Counted from the first letter of the stretch, positions 1-8,916 are shown. The stretch: DNA of 56,750 bases from Pseudoalteromonas prydzensis (GCF_011050055.1 NZ_DRGM01000173.1:1-56750); one strand, 5' to 3'. Numbers and translations: made by a program. Notes: a model not told the origin generated them from the sequence alone.

Positions 1-747
1 GATTTAAAAAATAAAGTATCAGCCCAAGAATGGCAGTTGCGAGTTGATTTAGCCGCCTGTTATCGGTTGGTTGAGCATTTTCGTTGGGGTGATTTGATTT
101 ACACACATTTATCAGCGCGCTTACCGGGTACGGATCATTATTTAGTAAATGCGTTTGGCCTCACATTTGATGAAGTAACTGCATCTAATTTAGTTAAAGT
201 GGATTTAGACGGCAATATTTTAGATGACACACCATTTACGATTAACCCAGCTGGTTTTACGATCCATAGCGCGATTCACGAAGTGCGTGAAGATGCCCAT
301 TGTGTGATTCATTTACACACTAAAGAAACCATCGCCGTTGCCACGCAGCAAAATGGTTTGTTACCACTGAGCCAATATTCAATGTTTTCACTGCCGTCAT
401 TGTCATATCACGGCTATGAAGGTTTAGCAGTTAATAACGATGAGAAAAAACGCTTGCAAGATGATCTCGCTAATACTAATCATATGTTGTTAGTAAACCA
501 TGGTGGTTTAACTGTGGGGCCAACGGTGGGTGATGCGTTTATGCGTTTTTATGATTTACAGCGGGCCTGTGAAATTCAGTTAGCTCTGCAAGCCAGTGGC
601 CAAGCGGTTACAGCAGTGCCGCAAGCGATAATAGATAATATTTATAATCAAGCGAATGTAGTGCACAGTGGCAGCACCGGCGGGCAATTAGCATGGCCTG
701 CAATGCTACGTAAAGCTTATCGACTTGACCCTAATTTTGCAAAATAA
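1..747 (+). CDS. Class II aldolase/adducin family protein (5' truncated by window edge)
   Basis: The reading frame is open from base 1, so the true start lies left of the window; a TTG at 37 is only an internal codon. The protein has the class II aldolase fold signature: a zinc-binding HLH in VIHLHTKETIAVA and a third histidine in LLVNHGGLTVG. Family members act on sugar phosphates or similar hydroxy-carbonyl substrates (fuculose-1-phosphate aldolase, ribulose-5-phosphate epimerase and decarboxylating relatives); which reaction this one performs cannot be read from sequence. It is followed 26 bp later by an enolase-superfamily dehydratase on the same strand, and an SDR and a lactonase-like amidohydrolase lie nearby on the other strand, so a role in sugar-acid breakdown is inferred. 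Confidence 0.85.
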   Translation, partial: DLKNKVSAQEWQLRVDLAACYRLVEHFRWGDLIYTHLSARLPGTDHYLVNAFGLTFDEVTASNLVKVDLDGNILDDTPFTINPAGFTIHSAIHEVREDAHCVIHLHTKETIAVATQQNGLLPLSQYSMFSLPSLSYHGYEGLAVNNDEKKRLQDDLANTNHMLLVNHGGLTVGPTVGDAFMRFYDLQRACEIQLALQASGQAVTAVPQAIIDNIYNQANVVHSGSTGGQLAWPAMLRKAYRLDPNFAK

Positions 748-773
748 CCAAGCTCTGGTTAATAAGGAATTTT

Positions 774-1949
774 ATGAAAGTTAATCGCGTTGAAGTGTTT
801 GATATCCATTGTCCAGACAGACCAGCTTGGACGCCTGTATTTGTCCGTATTCATACTGACGAAGGTATTAGTGGTGTTGGCGAAGCTGGCCTTGCGTATG
901 ATCTAGGCCACAGTGCCGCCGCTGCAATGATCAAAGAAATGGCTGACGCCTTTTTAATTGGTCACGACCCATTTCAAACCGAAAAGTTATGGTCACGTAT
1001 GCTGCGTGAAAGCTTCTGGGGGCTAGGCGGCGGTCCAGTGGTTTATGCCGCAATGAGCGCGATAGATACTGCTCTGTGGGATATTAAAGGCAAAGCATTG
1101 GGTTTACCTGTGTACCAGCTGCTTGGCGGTAAGGTAAACGACAAGCTACGTACTTATGCATCACAATTACAGTTTGACTGGGACACTGAGTTTAAAGCGC
1201 TGGTTCACCCACAACAATACGCTGAAGCGGCATTAAAAGCGGTGGCAGAAGGCTACGATGCCGTTAAAGTTGATCCGATCCAGTATGATAAAGATGGCAA
1301 TACTTATTACGACCGCACAAATATCATTTCCCGCGCTGAAATGAAATTATACCGCGCGCGTATGCAAGCAATTCGTGAGGCGGTGGGTGATGAAGTAGAC
1401 ATCATTTTCGAATGCCACAGCTTACCGGGTGTTACATCTGCAATTCAAATTGGTGAAATTGCCAAAGAGTTCGATTGTATGTTCTATGAAGAGCCAGTGA
1501 ATTACTTAAATCATTCACTACATGCAAAAGTGGCTGACAAAGTTGCTGTGCCAATTGCTGGTGGCGAGCGCTTATATAATCGCTGGGGAGTTCGCCCTTA
1601 TTTAGAAGATCAAAGCATTAATGTGCTACAACCTGATATTGGTTTATGTGGTGGCTTTACTGAAACCAAAAAAGTGTGTGATTACGCCGATATTTTTGAC
1701 GTGCGTATTCAGGCTCATGTCTGTGGTGGCCCAGTGGCAACCGCAGCGTCATTACATTTAGAAACCGCTATTCCAAACTTCTTAATTCATGAGCATCACA
1801 CTTACGCAATTAAAAAGTGGAACCGAGAGTTATGCTTACAAGATCCACAACCTAAAAATGGTTTCTTTGAAGTGTCTGAAGAGCCAGGGATTGGTATTGA
1901 GCTGAACGACGAAGTCGTGATGCGCTCGCAAAGGGTTGAAATAAAATAA
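774..1949 (+). CDS. Mandelate racemase/muconate lactonizing enzyme family (sugar-acid dehydratase-like)
   Basis: 391 residues, a normal length for the enolase superfamily. The N-terminal capping domain (about 1-125) is followed by a TIM barrel. Visible catalytic features are a Lys in YDAVKVDP, metal ligands in IIFECHS, FYEEPVN and IAGGERLYN, and a general-acid/base His in IQAHVCGGPVATAAS; the C-terminal half resembles galactonate dehydratase-type members (QPDIGLCGG). It probably removes water from an aldonate to give a 2-keto-3-deoxy acid in the cytoplasm. The exact sugar is not predictable; the neighbouring amidohydrolase and SDR would suit a fuconate- or galactonate-like route. The ATG follows AAGGAA with good spacing. 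It is likely co-transcribed with the aldolase-like gene upstream. Confidence 0.85.
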   Translation: MKVNRVEVFDIHCPDRPAWTPVFVRIHTDEGISGVGEAGLAYDLGHSAAAAMIKEMADAFLIGHDPFQTEKLWSRMLRESFWGLGGGPVVYAAMSAIDTALWDIKGKALGLPVYQLLGGKVNDKLRTYASQLQFDWDTEFKALVHPQQYAEAALKAVAEGYDAVKVDPIQYDKDGNTYYDRTNIISRAEMKLYRARMQAIREAVGDEVDIIFECHSLPGVTSAIQIGEIAKEFDCMFYEEPVNYLNHSLHAKVADKVAVPIAGGERLYNRWGVRPYLEDQSINVLQPDIGLCGGFTETKKVCDYADIFDVRIQAHVCGGPVATAASLHLETAIPNFLIHEHHTYAIKKWNRELCLQDPQPKNGFFEVSEEPGIGIELNDEVVMRSQRVEIK

Positions 1950-1955
1950 GTTACG

Positions 1956-1995
1956 GCTACGAGCAGCGAGCTAAATTTAGCTCGCTGCTCGTAGC
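1956..1995. repeat. 40-bp perfect palindrome between convergent genes
   Basis: Two 20-base arms centred on AAATTT are perfectly self-complementary (ends GCTACGAGCAGCG and CGCTGCTCGTAGC). It lies 6 bp after the dehydratase stop and about 100 bp before the stop of the convergent lipoprotein gene. It would form a very strong RNA hairpin from either strand, but no uridine run follows, so it may act as a terminator, an mRNA 3' end protector or a dispersed palindromic repeat. Confidence 0.8.
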
Positions 1996-2060
1996 GTTGA
2001 TTTACTTTGACCTTTGGCAAGCTTAAAGTTATTCCTACGAATTCAACACGTTAAAATTTT

Positions 2061-2091
2061 CCTAGAACCTAGAACCTAGAACCTAGAACCT
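2061..2091. repeat. Heptamer tandem repeat CCTAGAA, 4.4 copies
   Basis: Four exact units of CCTAGAA plus CCT. The array runs into the convergent lipoprotein gene and its last bases supply that gene's TAG stop (read on the minus strand). The same heptamer recurs as an 11.4-copy array at 14341-14420. Confidence 0.95.
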
Positions 2092-2467
2092 ATTTATAAT
2101 TCACCTTACATTTTACATCCGGCAATGGCTCTGTGGCCTTACTGTCTAAATGCCTAACAAAACAAAGATCATTTTTGATCAGCAGCTCATAGCGGTCAGG
2201 CATATTAAGTTGTTTGCCCATAATTGGGTTACCAAGTTCATCAGTTTTAGTAACGTTATCGACTACCATTAAACTGCGCTGCATAAATACATCATCAGCG
2301 ACTGCAATATTCTCAGTACGCATCAGGCGAGCAATACCCTGTGCGATGAGTTCACTTTGTGGTTTGGTTAGTAGTGCATGTTGTAATTTGGGCGTTGCTG
2401 TTTCTCCCGTTGTACAGCCATATAGCAGTAATGCCGCTATTATGAATAATACTTTTTTGTTTAGCAT
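2090..2467 (-). CDS. Small predicted lipoprotein, unknown function
   Basis: 125 residues with a typical lipoprotein signal peptide and lipobox (LLYGCTT, lipidated Cys18), so it should be anchored to the periplasmic side of a membrane. The mature part is not recognised; it has one further Cys pair near the C terminus (DLCFV and DVKCKV). It lies 18 bp downstream of the S41 peptidase lipoprotein on the same strand and is probably in one transcript with it. The stop codon is formed by the CCTAGAA repeat array, so repeat growth could alter the last residues. The presence of a proper lipobox makes it more convincing than the overlapping plus-strand reading frames. Confidence 0.7.
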   Translation of the reverse strand: MLNKKVLFIIAALLLYGCTTGETATPKLQHALLTKPQSELIAQGIARLMRTENIAVADDVFMQRSLMVVDNVTKTDELGNPIMGKQLNMPDRYELLIKNDLCFVRHLDSKATEPLPDVKCKVNYK

Positions 2468-2485
2468 TGTAGTGGCCTTAATAGC

Positions 2486-4060
2486 TTATTGCCTTGGTAA
2501 TATTTTGTTTTGTTCAGCCAAGGTTGCTGCACGGCTGTCCTGTACGGCTGGTGTGTCGCTAAAGCGAGCGGGTGCAAAGCCTTGTTTACTGGCGATTGAA
2601 CTGGCTGCCGGGCAACTGCCGTTTGCACGGTAATCCAATGCTGCTTTAAGCATCGCTTCTTCAGGGTCACCTAGCTGGTGGCTAAAGTCGTCTGCTACAG
2701 CACAACCCTCTACACGAACAGGTAAACGGGCATTGTCAGTGGTATTTTGTGGTGCAAAGCCATCTGCGTACTCCCCAAAACCTTTGTTGTTTTCACCGGT
2801 AAATTGAATACTAAAATACGTGGTATCACAGTTATCTGTCGGGTAAAAACCATAAGGTTTACCACAGGTACCAGAGCCAATTTGAATTACTTCAATATCC
2901 GCACCGCGTAGGCCGTTCATAATTGCTTCACTGGCTGAGCAGGTGCTACTAGTGGTTAATAAATAAACGCGTTCTAAGTTAAGACTTGGTAATGGCGTAC
3001 CCGGCATTAAAGCTGGATTATCAGCAAAACCAACAAATTCATCGGTGAACATCACCGGCTCTAAGCGCTGCCCAGTAACGGGGTTAAAGGTTGGGTGTTG
3101 GTCGTTGAAAATGGTTTTTTCAAAAATTTTACCGTTGGTGTTCGCGGAGCCTGCGATCATATAAGCAACTTGACTGGCCATTTGTAAAAAACCGCCGCCG
3201 TTGTAGCGAATATCAATGATCAGGTCAGTGACATTACTTGCTTTGAGATTATTAAAGGCATCATAAAGCGGTTTTTCAGCAATTGCATTGTGGCTGTTAA
3301 ATTGAAAGTAACCCACTGTACCATCGGCGAGTGTTTTCACATTTGTGACAGGCTGTGAAGTGATTGTTTGCGAGTTTAGGGTGACCTCGCGGGTTTCATC
3401 GGTATTAATATCTTTGAATACGAAAGTAGTACTTTTACCGGTGCGAGTTGGGTTTAAACCTGCGTTGAGGATATCGACCTCTGTTTGAGTTGTCGCATTA
3501 ACAAAATCAACGCCGTCTACTTCTAAAATTTCAAAGCCACGAGCAAGATTTTGCGCACTAGCTGGTGAGTTGGGCTCTGTATAGCTGATCACCCCTTGAC
3601 GTGGTGCCTTCGAGCTTATTATTTTAACTTTAAAACCGTAACCAAAGGTTACCCCAGACTGGCTTTGTGCTTCCCATTCTGCAGTTGGCAGGCTGGAATG
3701 AAAGTTATCTTTGTTTGCGCCTGAGTCGGTAATTTGTTCTGTTTTTAGTAATGTAAAGTATTCACTGACAGTTGGTGTTAGCGCTGGATCGCGATCAATA
3801 ATTTCGTCATACCAAAGGTAGGTTTCGTTACTCCATGAGCGTAGCCAGTGCTTTTCGTTTAATGCTTGGCATTGTTGATAAAAATTACTAGAGGGTTGAA
3901 ATACACCTTGGGTCCAGTTGATACTGTTACCAGTGTCGCCATCACCATTGCTGTTATTGTTGTCGGTCATTGTACTACCGCCACCACAGCCGCTGAGCAG
4001 TGCTAGCAAAGAGCAATTAATAAGCCCTAACGCGAGTTTATTTGTTGATGAAATAGCCAT
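2486..4060 (-). CDS. S41 family peptidase with PDZ domain, lipoprotein
   Basis: 524 residues. A lipoprotein signal peptide ends in LALLSGCGGG (Cys25), so the enzyme is probably tethered in the periplasm or at the outer membrane. A degenerate PDZ domain occupies roughly residues 130-230 and the C-terminal-processing-protease catalytic domain roughly 250-480, with the nucleophile region STCSASEAIMNGLRG and a downstream GKPYG that may hold the general-base Lys. The family cleaves protein C termini or degrades misfolded periplasmic proteins. The substrate is unknown. The gene lies 48 bp downstream of the amidohydrolase gene and 18 bp upstream of the small lipoprotein, all on the minus strand. Confidence 0.85.
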   Translation of the reverse strand: MAISSTNKLALGLINCSLLALLSGCGGGSTMTDNNNSNGDGDTGNSINWTQGVFQPSSNFYQQCQALNEKHWLRSWSNETYLWYDEIIDRDPALTPTVSEYFTLLKTEQITDSGANKDNFHSSLPTAEWEAQSQSGVTFGYGFKVKIISSKAPRQGVISYTEPNSPASAQNLARGFEILEVDGVDFVNATTQTEVDILNAGLNPTRTGKSTTFVFKDINTDETREVTLNSQTITSQPVTNVKTLADGTVGYFQFNSHNAIAEKPLYDAFNNLKASNVTDLIIDIRYNGGGFLQMASQVAYMIAGSANTNGKIFEKTIFNDQHPTFNPVTGQRLEPVMFTDEFVGFADNPALMPGTPLPSLNLERVYLLTTSSTCSASEAIMNGLRGADIEVIQIGSGTCGKPYGFYPTDNCDTTYFSIQFTGENNKGFGEYADGFAPQNTTDNARLPVRVEGCAVADDFSHQLGDPEEAMLKAALDYRANGSCPAASSIASKQGFAPARFSDTPAVQDSRAATLAEQNKILPRQ

Positions 4061-4108
4061 ATTGATATTTTGTTTTATACAACATAGCTTAAATATAGCG
4101 GGTTTTAA

Positions 4109-4951
4109 TTAAACTTGATAGCAGTGCTGAGCGTTTTTGTAGCTAAGTTGTGACCACATATTGTCACTAGTGCAACGCTTAAAATGGCTTTGCCAACATT
4201 GTTGATAACTGGCATTGATTTGGCACACAGGAAAGTTACTGGCAAACATCACCCGTTGTAGACCAAAGTGCTTAATAATAAAATCAAAGCACTGTTGCTG
4301 TTGGGTTTGAGTCAGTGCTGGGAGTAGTTCAAATCCTGAAAATTTGATCCTGCAATTGGTTATTTTTGCTAGTTGGCTAATACCTTGTTGCCACTGTGGC
4401 AAGTCATTAGGTAAGCCCGCATGGTTTATAACGAGCTGCAAATGTGGGAGCTGTTGGCAATAATTCACCATTTGTTGGGTAATTGCGAGGTTTTCAATTG
4501 CAAATTGCGCTTCAAATATCAGTTGCTTACTGGCTAATAGTGCTAAGTTATCCAAGCATCTAGCATGCTTTAAGCGTGCAGCATCAGCGCCTTCGGTGAT
4601 ATCTCTAATGCCTACTAAGCTTGGGTGCGTTAACGCAGTAATGGCAGCATCAAAATCTGCAGGGTGATTATTAATATGGGCAAAGCTGACGGCTTTATAA
4701 TTTTGCCCCGCTAAATGTTCAGCCAACCAATATAACTCGTTGATTGGCTGTTGGTTATCATAGCCTGCTTCAATATGTACAAGCCCCGCAAGTTCAAACT
4801 GAGTTTGTTGCTGTAGTTGAGCTGCGGTGATGGGGGCTTTAATCGTCGCTAAATTTGGCCAAGGCACTGGATTGTTGCCTTGTAGCCAATCATATTGCCC
4901 TTGGACTAAATTAAAAAAGTGTACATGAGGGTCTATAATACGTTCACTCAT
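4109..4951 (-). CDS. Amidohydrolase family protein, lactonase-like (COG3618 type)
   Basis: 280 residues forming an amidohydrolase TIM barrel. The N-terminal metal site DPHVHFF is clear; an internal VINHAGLP and the C-terminal VMFASNFPV match the COG3618 group, which includes L-fuconolactonase, rhamnonolactonase and 2-pyrone-4,6-dicarboxylate hydrolase. The final motif has Asn where many members have Asp. It would open a sugar lactone (or similar) in the cytoplasm. Its ATG overlaps the stop of the upstream SDR gene by ATGA, a strong sign of translational coupling, so dehydrogenase and lactonase probably act in sequence. The substrate is inferred, not seen. Confidence 0.8.
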   Translation of the reverse strand: MSERIIDPHVHFFNLVQGQYDWLQGNNPVPWPNLATIKAPITAAQLQQQTQFELAGLVHIEAGYDNQQPINELYWLAEHLAGQNYKAVSFAHINNHPADFDAAITALTHPSLVGIRDITEGADAARLKHARCLDNLALLASKQLIFEAQFAIENLAITQQMVNYCQQLPHLQLVINHAGLPNDLPQWQQGISQLAKITNCRIKFSGFELLPALTQTQQQQCFDFIIKHFGLQRVMFASNFPVCQINASYQQCWQSHFKRCTSDNMWSQLSYKNAQHCYQV

Positions 4952-5676
4952 TGCGCAGTGTAGCCACCGTCAATGGTTTGCAAACTGCCGGTGATAAAAC
5001 TGCCATCATCACTGGCTAAAAAGTTAACTAATGCGGCTACTTCATCAGCTTGGCCGAGTCTACCTAACGGTTGTAAAGCAGCTTCTTCGGCAACGATGGT
5101 CGCTTTATCGGCGCCACTGCGAGCACAATATGCGTCGATAGCATTATGAAAAAGCGGGGTTTCTATGGTGCCTGGGCAGACTGCATTAGCGCGAATATTA
5201 TATTGTGCGTAATCCAGTGCGGTGGTTTTTGCCATTGAGGCTAAGGCATGTTTGGTCAGGTTATAGGCAAATGAATTGCTTTTGCCAATAATAGCTTGAT
5301 CTGAGGCGATTAAAATAATCGCCCCATTTTGCTGCGCTTTCATGCTCGGTAATACGCTTTGAATTGCCGCGTAAGCCCCTTTTACATTAAGTGCAAACAA
5401 ACTATCAAAGGTTGCTTCATCGGTATCCTCAATGGTGGCGCTTAAATGCCGACCAGCATTCGAGACCAGTACATCGATGCGTTTTGAATGACTAGCAATG
5501 TCTGCAATAAGCTGCTTTACAGCATTGACATTACTGACATCACAGTGGTGCCAAATACCTAAATCGGCAGCTTCAAGATCCAGGTTATGTACTTGATAGC
5601 CATTATTTAAAAAACGCTCAACAACAGCACGGCCAATGCCTTTACTGCCGCCTGTTACGATAGCAACCTTTGACAT
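4948..5676 (-). CDS. SDR family NAD(P)-dependent oxidoreductase
   Basis: 242 residues, a classical short-chain dehydrogenase. The nucleotide-binding TGGSKGIG lies at residues 8-15, the structural NAG is in VSNAGR, the catalytic Ser is in ILIASDQ, and the YxxxK pair is in YNLTK; the PGTIETP loop follows. It probably oxidises a sugar or a keto-deoxy sugar acid. It overlaps the lactonase-like gene by 4 bp and starts only 9 bp after the slyD stop, so it may be read from the slyD promoter. The combination with the lactonase and the dehydratase across the divide resembles a non-phosphorylating sugar pathway (sugar to lactone to acid to keto-deoxy acid). Confidence 0.85.
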   Translation of the reverse strand: MSKVAIVTGGSKGIGRAVVERFLNNGYQVHNLDLEAADLGIWHHCDVSNVNAVKQLIADIASHSKRIDVLVSNAGRHLSATIEDTDEATFDSLFALNVKGAYAAIQSVLPSMKAQQNGAIILIASDQAIIGKSNSFAYNLTKHALASMAKTTALDYAQYNIRANAVCPGTIETPLFHNAIDAYCARSGADKATIVAEEAALQPLGRLGQADEVAALVNFLASDDGSFITGSLQTIDGGYTAQ

Positions 5677-5685
5677 GGTAATTCC

Positions 5686-6174
5686 TTAGTGGTTGTGGCC
5701 ACAGCCGCCTTCGCTATGTACATGACCATGAGATAATTCTTCGCTGGTTGCTTCACGTACGCTTAGTACTTGCACATCAAACGTTAGCGTTTTGCCAGCA
5801 AATGGGTGGTTTAAATCACAATCAGCATTAAAACGACCTACTTTTACGATCGTTACTTGATGACGACCTTGATTAGAGCTAACCATCGCTGTCATGCCTG
5901 GCTTCCACACTTTAGTGTCACCTTGTAGGTGTTTAAGCGGAATACGTTGAATTAGGTCGTCTACTCGCTCACCGTATGACTCGCTTGGCGCTAAAGTTAC
6001 GCTTAAAGTGTCACCAGCGGCTTTACCTTCAAGGGCTTTTTCAAGGCCTGGCAGCATGCCTTCAAGGCCGTGGATATAAGATAATGGTTCACTACCGATA
6101 CTTGTTTCTAGTTGCTCGCCTGCTTCACTTAATGTGTAGTGAAATTCAACTGCCGAGTTTTTGCTAATTTGCAT
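5686..6174 (-). CDS. slyD: FKBP-type peptidyl-prolyl isomerase, SlyD
   Basis: 162 residues with the SlyD layout: a split FKBP domain (PLSYIHGLEGMLPGLEKAL and the return strand LTFDVQVLSVRE), an inserted chaperone flap at about 70-125, and a short histidine-rich tail (HGHVHSEGGCGHNH) that binds Ni or Zn. It catalyses prolyl isomerisation and acts as a folding chaperone in the cytoplasm; in E. coli it also helps load nickel into hydrogenase. The metal-binding tail is shorter than in E. coli. It heads a minus-strand run followed closely by the SDR and amidohydrolase genes. Confidence 0.93.
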   Translation of the reverse strand: MQISKNSAVEFHYTLSEAGEQLETSIGSEPLSYIHGLEGMLPGLEKALEGKAAGDTLSVTLAPSESYGERVDDLIQRIPLKHLQGDTKVWKPGMTAMVSSNQGRHQVTIVKVGRFNADCDLNHPFAGKTLTFDVQVLSVREATSEELSHGHVHSEGGCGHNH

Positions 6175-6245
6175 GCCGATCTCTTTAATTTAACTAAAAT
6201 GAAAAGCTAATTTTACGCTAAATACAGATGATGTGAAACTGCTGG

Positions 6246-7745
6246 TTAGTGTGGTTGTTTTAAGGTTTTTTCAAGTTCAGAAAGTAAACCATCATTGTGT
6301 ATGTGGGAAACGGTTTTGGTTGCTTGCGGCAAATGTAATACTAGTTGCGTACCCGGCGTTAAAATACTCGAGGCGGTGAGTTTATTCCATTGCGCTAAAT
6401 CGCTGTGTGGCACATCATATAGCTGGCTAATTCCCCAAATAGTATCGCCAGGTTTTACTCGGTACTGAATCGCAATAGTGGGAATGGCCACTTCGTTTTG
6501 TTCAAGGTAAGGGCTGATCCGATAATCAATCATTAATGAATCTGGCATGGTGCGCGGCTGGCCAACCAACAGGGTTTCGCCAATCCCGATTAAGTTGGAA
6601 TGCTTATTATTGATGGCTTTAAGCTTTTTGACTGATAAGCCAAAGCGACGAGCTATCGAATATAAGGTATCATTTTTTTTCACTGTATATTCGCCAGTAA
6701 AATTATTCTTAAAAAATTGGCTGCTTAATAAGCTTTGCTGCTGTAGTGGCAGCAGTAAAGTGTGCGGACCATTGGGGGAGCTTTGATTTTTTAAATAGCC
6801 AGGGTTGAGTTTATGCAGCTGGCTGCGACCAATGCCTGATAAGTTAGCGATCACTGAAAAGTCAAATTGTTGGCCAACATTAAGCTCAGTGGTTAGTGCT
6901 TTATTCGCTAATTTGGGGCGGATCAATCCGTGTTTTGGGTGTTGCACTAAGTAGCTAAGTGCCATTAGTTTTGGCACATATTCAGAGGTTTCTTTGGGTA
7001 ATTTTAACGACCAGTAATCGGTGCTTTTGCCGCGTTTTTTGTTTTCGGCAATGGCGCGTTTTACGCGTCCTTCGCCACTATTATAGGCCGCTAATGCATG
7101 CAACCAATTACCATCAAAACGTTTATGTAAGTATTCTAAATAGGCTAGTGCAGCATCAGTTGATGCTAATACATCTTTGCGCCCGTCATACCACTGATCT
7201 GATTTAATACCAAAGTGATGGGCTGTTGCTCCGACTAGTTGCCATACGCCAACCGCTTGTTCTGATGAGCTAATAGTTGGCCGAAAATCGCTTTCCACAA
7301 AGGGCAGCAAAGCTAATTCCATCGGTAACTTACGTTGCTCAATTTTACTGACAATATGATAAAGATAAGGGGCGGCACGAGCACTGACAATCTGCAAGTA
7401 GTTAGGTTGTTTGCTATACCACGCAATGCGCTTATTGAGGGCTTTATTTAGATATACCTCGATGGTTAAGTTATTAGCAATGTGTTGCCATAAATCGTGG
7501 CTGCGATTATTTGCTTGAGATTGCTTGGTTGCTTGCTGCGATGGAGCTGTTAATTGGATTTTTTGTTTATTCTGCTCGCTGTCAGTCAGTGGTGGCGGGG
7601 TATTCGCTGTTGCTTTAAAGTGATTAAAAATAATCGGAGCTTGCGGCGTATCACTTGGCTGTAACGGTTGCTCAGTACTCTGGCAACCAGAGAGCAAAAC
7701 TAACATCACTAATAGGGCTAAGAGATAACTGCGCATAAAAATCAC
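6246..7745 (-). CDS. mltD: Membrane-bound lytic murein transglycosylase D-like lipoprotein with two LysM domains
   Basis: The lipobox LVLLSGCQS gives a lipidated Cys about residue 21. An SLT domain follows with the catalytic Glu in LPFVESDFRP and the motifs AVGVWQLV and ALAAYNSGEGRV, then two LysM peptidoglycan-binding modules (YTVKKNDTLYSIARRFGL and YRVKPGDTIWGISQLY). It cleaves glycan strands of the cell wall between MurNAc and GlcNAc. I chose the GTG at 7745 because AAGGA lies 10 nt upstream; an ATG at 7736 also leaves an intact signal peptide but is 19 nt from that site, and a GTG at 7775 adds an unlikely charged extension. Length and layout match MltD. Confidence 0.9.
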   Translation of the reverse strand: MIFMRSYLLALLVMLVLLSGCQSTEQPLQPSDTPQAPIIFNHFKATANTPPPLTDSEQNKQKIQLTAPSQQATKQSQANNRSHDLWQHIANNLTIEVYLNKALNKRIAWYSKQPNYLQIVSARAAPYLYHIVSKIEQRKLPMELALLPFVESDFRPTISSSEQAVGVWQLVGATAHHFGIKSDQWYDGRKDVLASTDAALAYLEYLHKRFDGNWLHALAAYNSGEGRVKRAIAENKKRGKSTDYWSLKLPKETSEYVPKLMALSYLVQHPKHGLIRPKLANKALTTELNVGQQFDFSVIANLSGIGRSQLHKLNPGYLKNQSSPNGPHTLLLPLQQQSLLSSQFFKNNFTGEYTVKKNDTLYSIARRFGLSVKKLKAINNKHSNLIGIGETLLVGQPRTMPDSLMIDYRISPYLEQNEVAIPTIAIQYRVKPGDTIWGISQLYDVPHSDLAQWNKLTASSILTPGTQLVLHLPQATKTVSHIHNDGLLSELEKTLKQPH

Positions 7746-7790
7746 TAAATTAATATCCTTGTAAAAGTCTAGCACATCCAGGTGCAGCCG

Positions 7791-8807
7791 CTATTTTGAC
7801 TGTTTCGCTCGTTTAAGTCCAGCCTGCAAGAACAGTGGGTAAGCTTTTTGGGTGATCTCGTCGATTTGATAATCCTTAGCGAACTGCGGATTAAAGCTTT
7901 GTTCTAATTGCAATAAATCTTGTTGCGGGTGGGCTGCCACATGAGCCTGAATAGCCTGTAAAAAACGTAAGGGTTGACGTAAATCATCGGCTTTAAGGGC
8001 GCCTCCGTGGCCGGGAAGAATCACCTTAATACGCTTATCATGGTGCAATTGAGAGAGTACTTTTAACCAATTAGCAAAATTACCATGGCCAGGGTATGGC
8101 AGCCAGTCAACGATATCCGCAGCAACCAAAATACCATTGTTTTCGGCGCTGAGAGTCAAATCAGCATGAGTATGGGCTTGATAGGCGTTAATAGTCACGG
8201 GGTAATTACCAAGTTCCAGCGTTAGTGGTTCCGCGACTTGTATGTTAGGTGCTTGAAGTTGGTATTGGCGCCAACGCAGTAATCGTTGTGTTGCTAAGTT
8301 GAGTTTGTCGCGCCATTGTTGCTGTTGCGCTGCTGGTTGTTCTGATACGCGCTGCAAGCTCAGTTCAATGCTTTTTTCATAATTATCAAGTTTATCGGTA
8401 TAGGTTTTTTGCAATGTCTTAAACTCAGCAGCAAGCTGTTGATGGACAATTAATTGAGCATTGGGGAAATGATGCTGCAAAATAGCCATGCCCAGTAAAT
8501 GGTCATCATGAAAGTGACTGGCAACTAAGTAACACAAGGGGGTTTTTAAGGTGCTTTTTAGTTGCGTAACGGTGGCTTCAACAGCGGCAAAGTCGCCACT
8601 GGCATCAAACATTAACGCGCATTTATCACCTTGAATAAGCACTTGGTTTGAGTCATAAAAGCGTAAAGCGCTCGATTGCTCTAAAAATTGTACGTTAGCG
8701 GAGATAGTGTGCCATTGTGTTGCGGTAGCGGTGTTGGCTGCAAAAGCAAGATAACTTAGCAGTAAAAACGCAATTAACTTCACGGGAGTATAAAAATAGT
8801 GGGTCAT
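7791..8807 (-). CDS. Secreted metallo-beta-lactamase-fold hydrolase
   Basis: 338 residues with a signal peptide (about 1-30, ending near TATA). The metal site SHFHDDHLLG is intact, followed by the later ligands in AHTHAD, VAADIVDWLP and LPGHGG, so a binuclear zinc site is expected. The arrangement with an extra helical insert before AHTHAD resembles periplasmic MBL-fold enzymes related to subclass B lactamases and quorum-quenching hydrolases; a true beta-lactamase role is not shown. It lies upstream of mltD on the same strand with only a short gap, and the zapA terminator separates it from zapA. Confidence 0.82.
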   Translation of the reverse strand: MTHYFYTPVKLIAFLLLSYLAFAANTATATQWHTISANVQFLEQSSALRFYDSNQVLIQGDKCALMFDASGDFAAVEATVTQLKSTLKTPLCYLVASHFHDDHLLGMAILQHHFPNAQLIVHQQLAAEFKTLQKTYTDKLDNYEKSIELSLQRVSEQPAAQQQQWRDKLNLATQRLLRWRQYQLQAPNIQVAEPLTLELGNYPVTINAYQAHTHADLTLSAENNGILVAADIVDWLPYPGHGNFANWLKVLSQLHHDKRIKVILPGHGGALKADDLRQPLRFLQAIQAHVAAHPQQDLLQLEQSFNPQFAKDYQIDEITQKAYPLFLQAGLKRAKQSK

Positions 8808-8891
8808 AGTGACAGAGCCTGAGTCGCCAACAATAAAATAGGCAAGTTAGCTGATTTTGTTTGTAATTGATACTGGAATTAACGAGATAAT

Positions 8892-8916
8892 AAAAAAGCG
8901 CACTGTGCGCTTTTTT
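8892..8916. terminator. Intrinsic terminator after zapA
   Basis: An 11-bp perfect stem (AAAAAAGCGCA and TGCGCTTTTTT) with a 3-base loop, flanked by A and T runs so that it can work from both strands. The zapA stop codon overlaps its edge. Confidence 0.9.

Noticed and set aside
2214..2633. Plus-strand 139-codon reading frame across the lipoprotein and S41 gene ends
   Set aside because: It lies opposite two better-supported genes with lipoboxes and has no recognisable domain.
8808..8914. 6S RNA gene next to zapA
   Set aside because: Only a terminator and about 80 bases are present after zapA; there is no room for a 180-base RNA, so it must be elsewhere.
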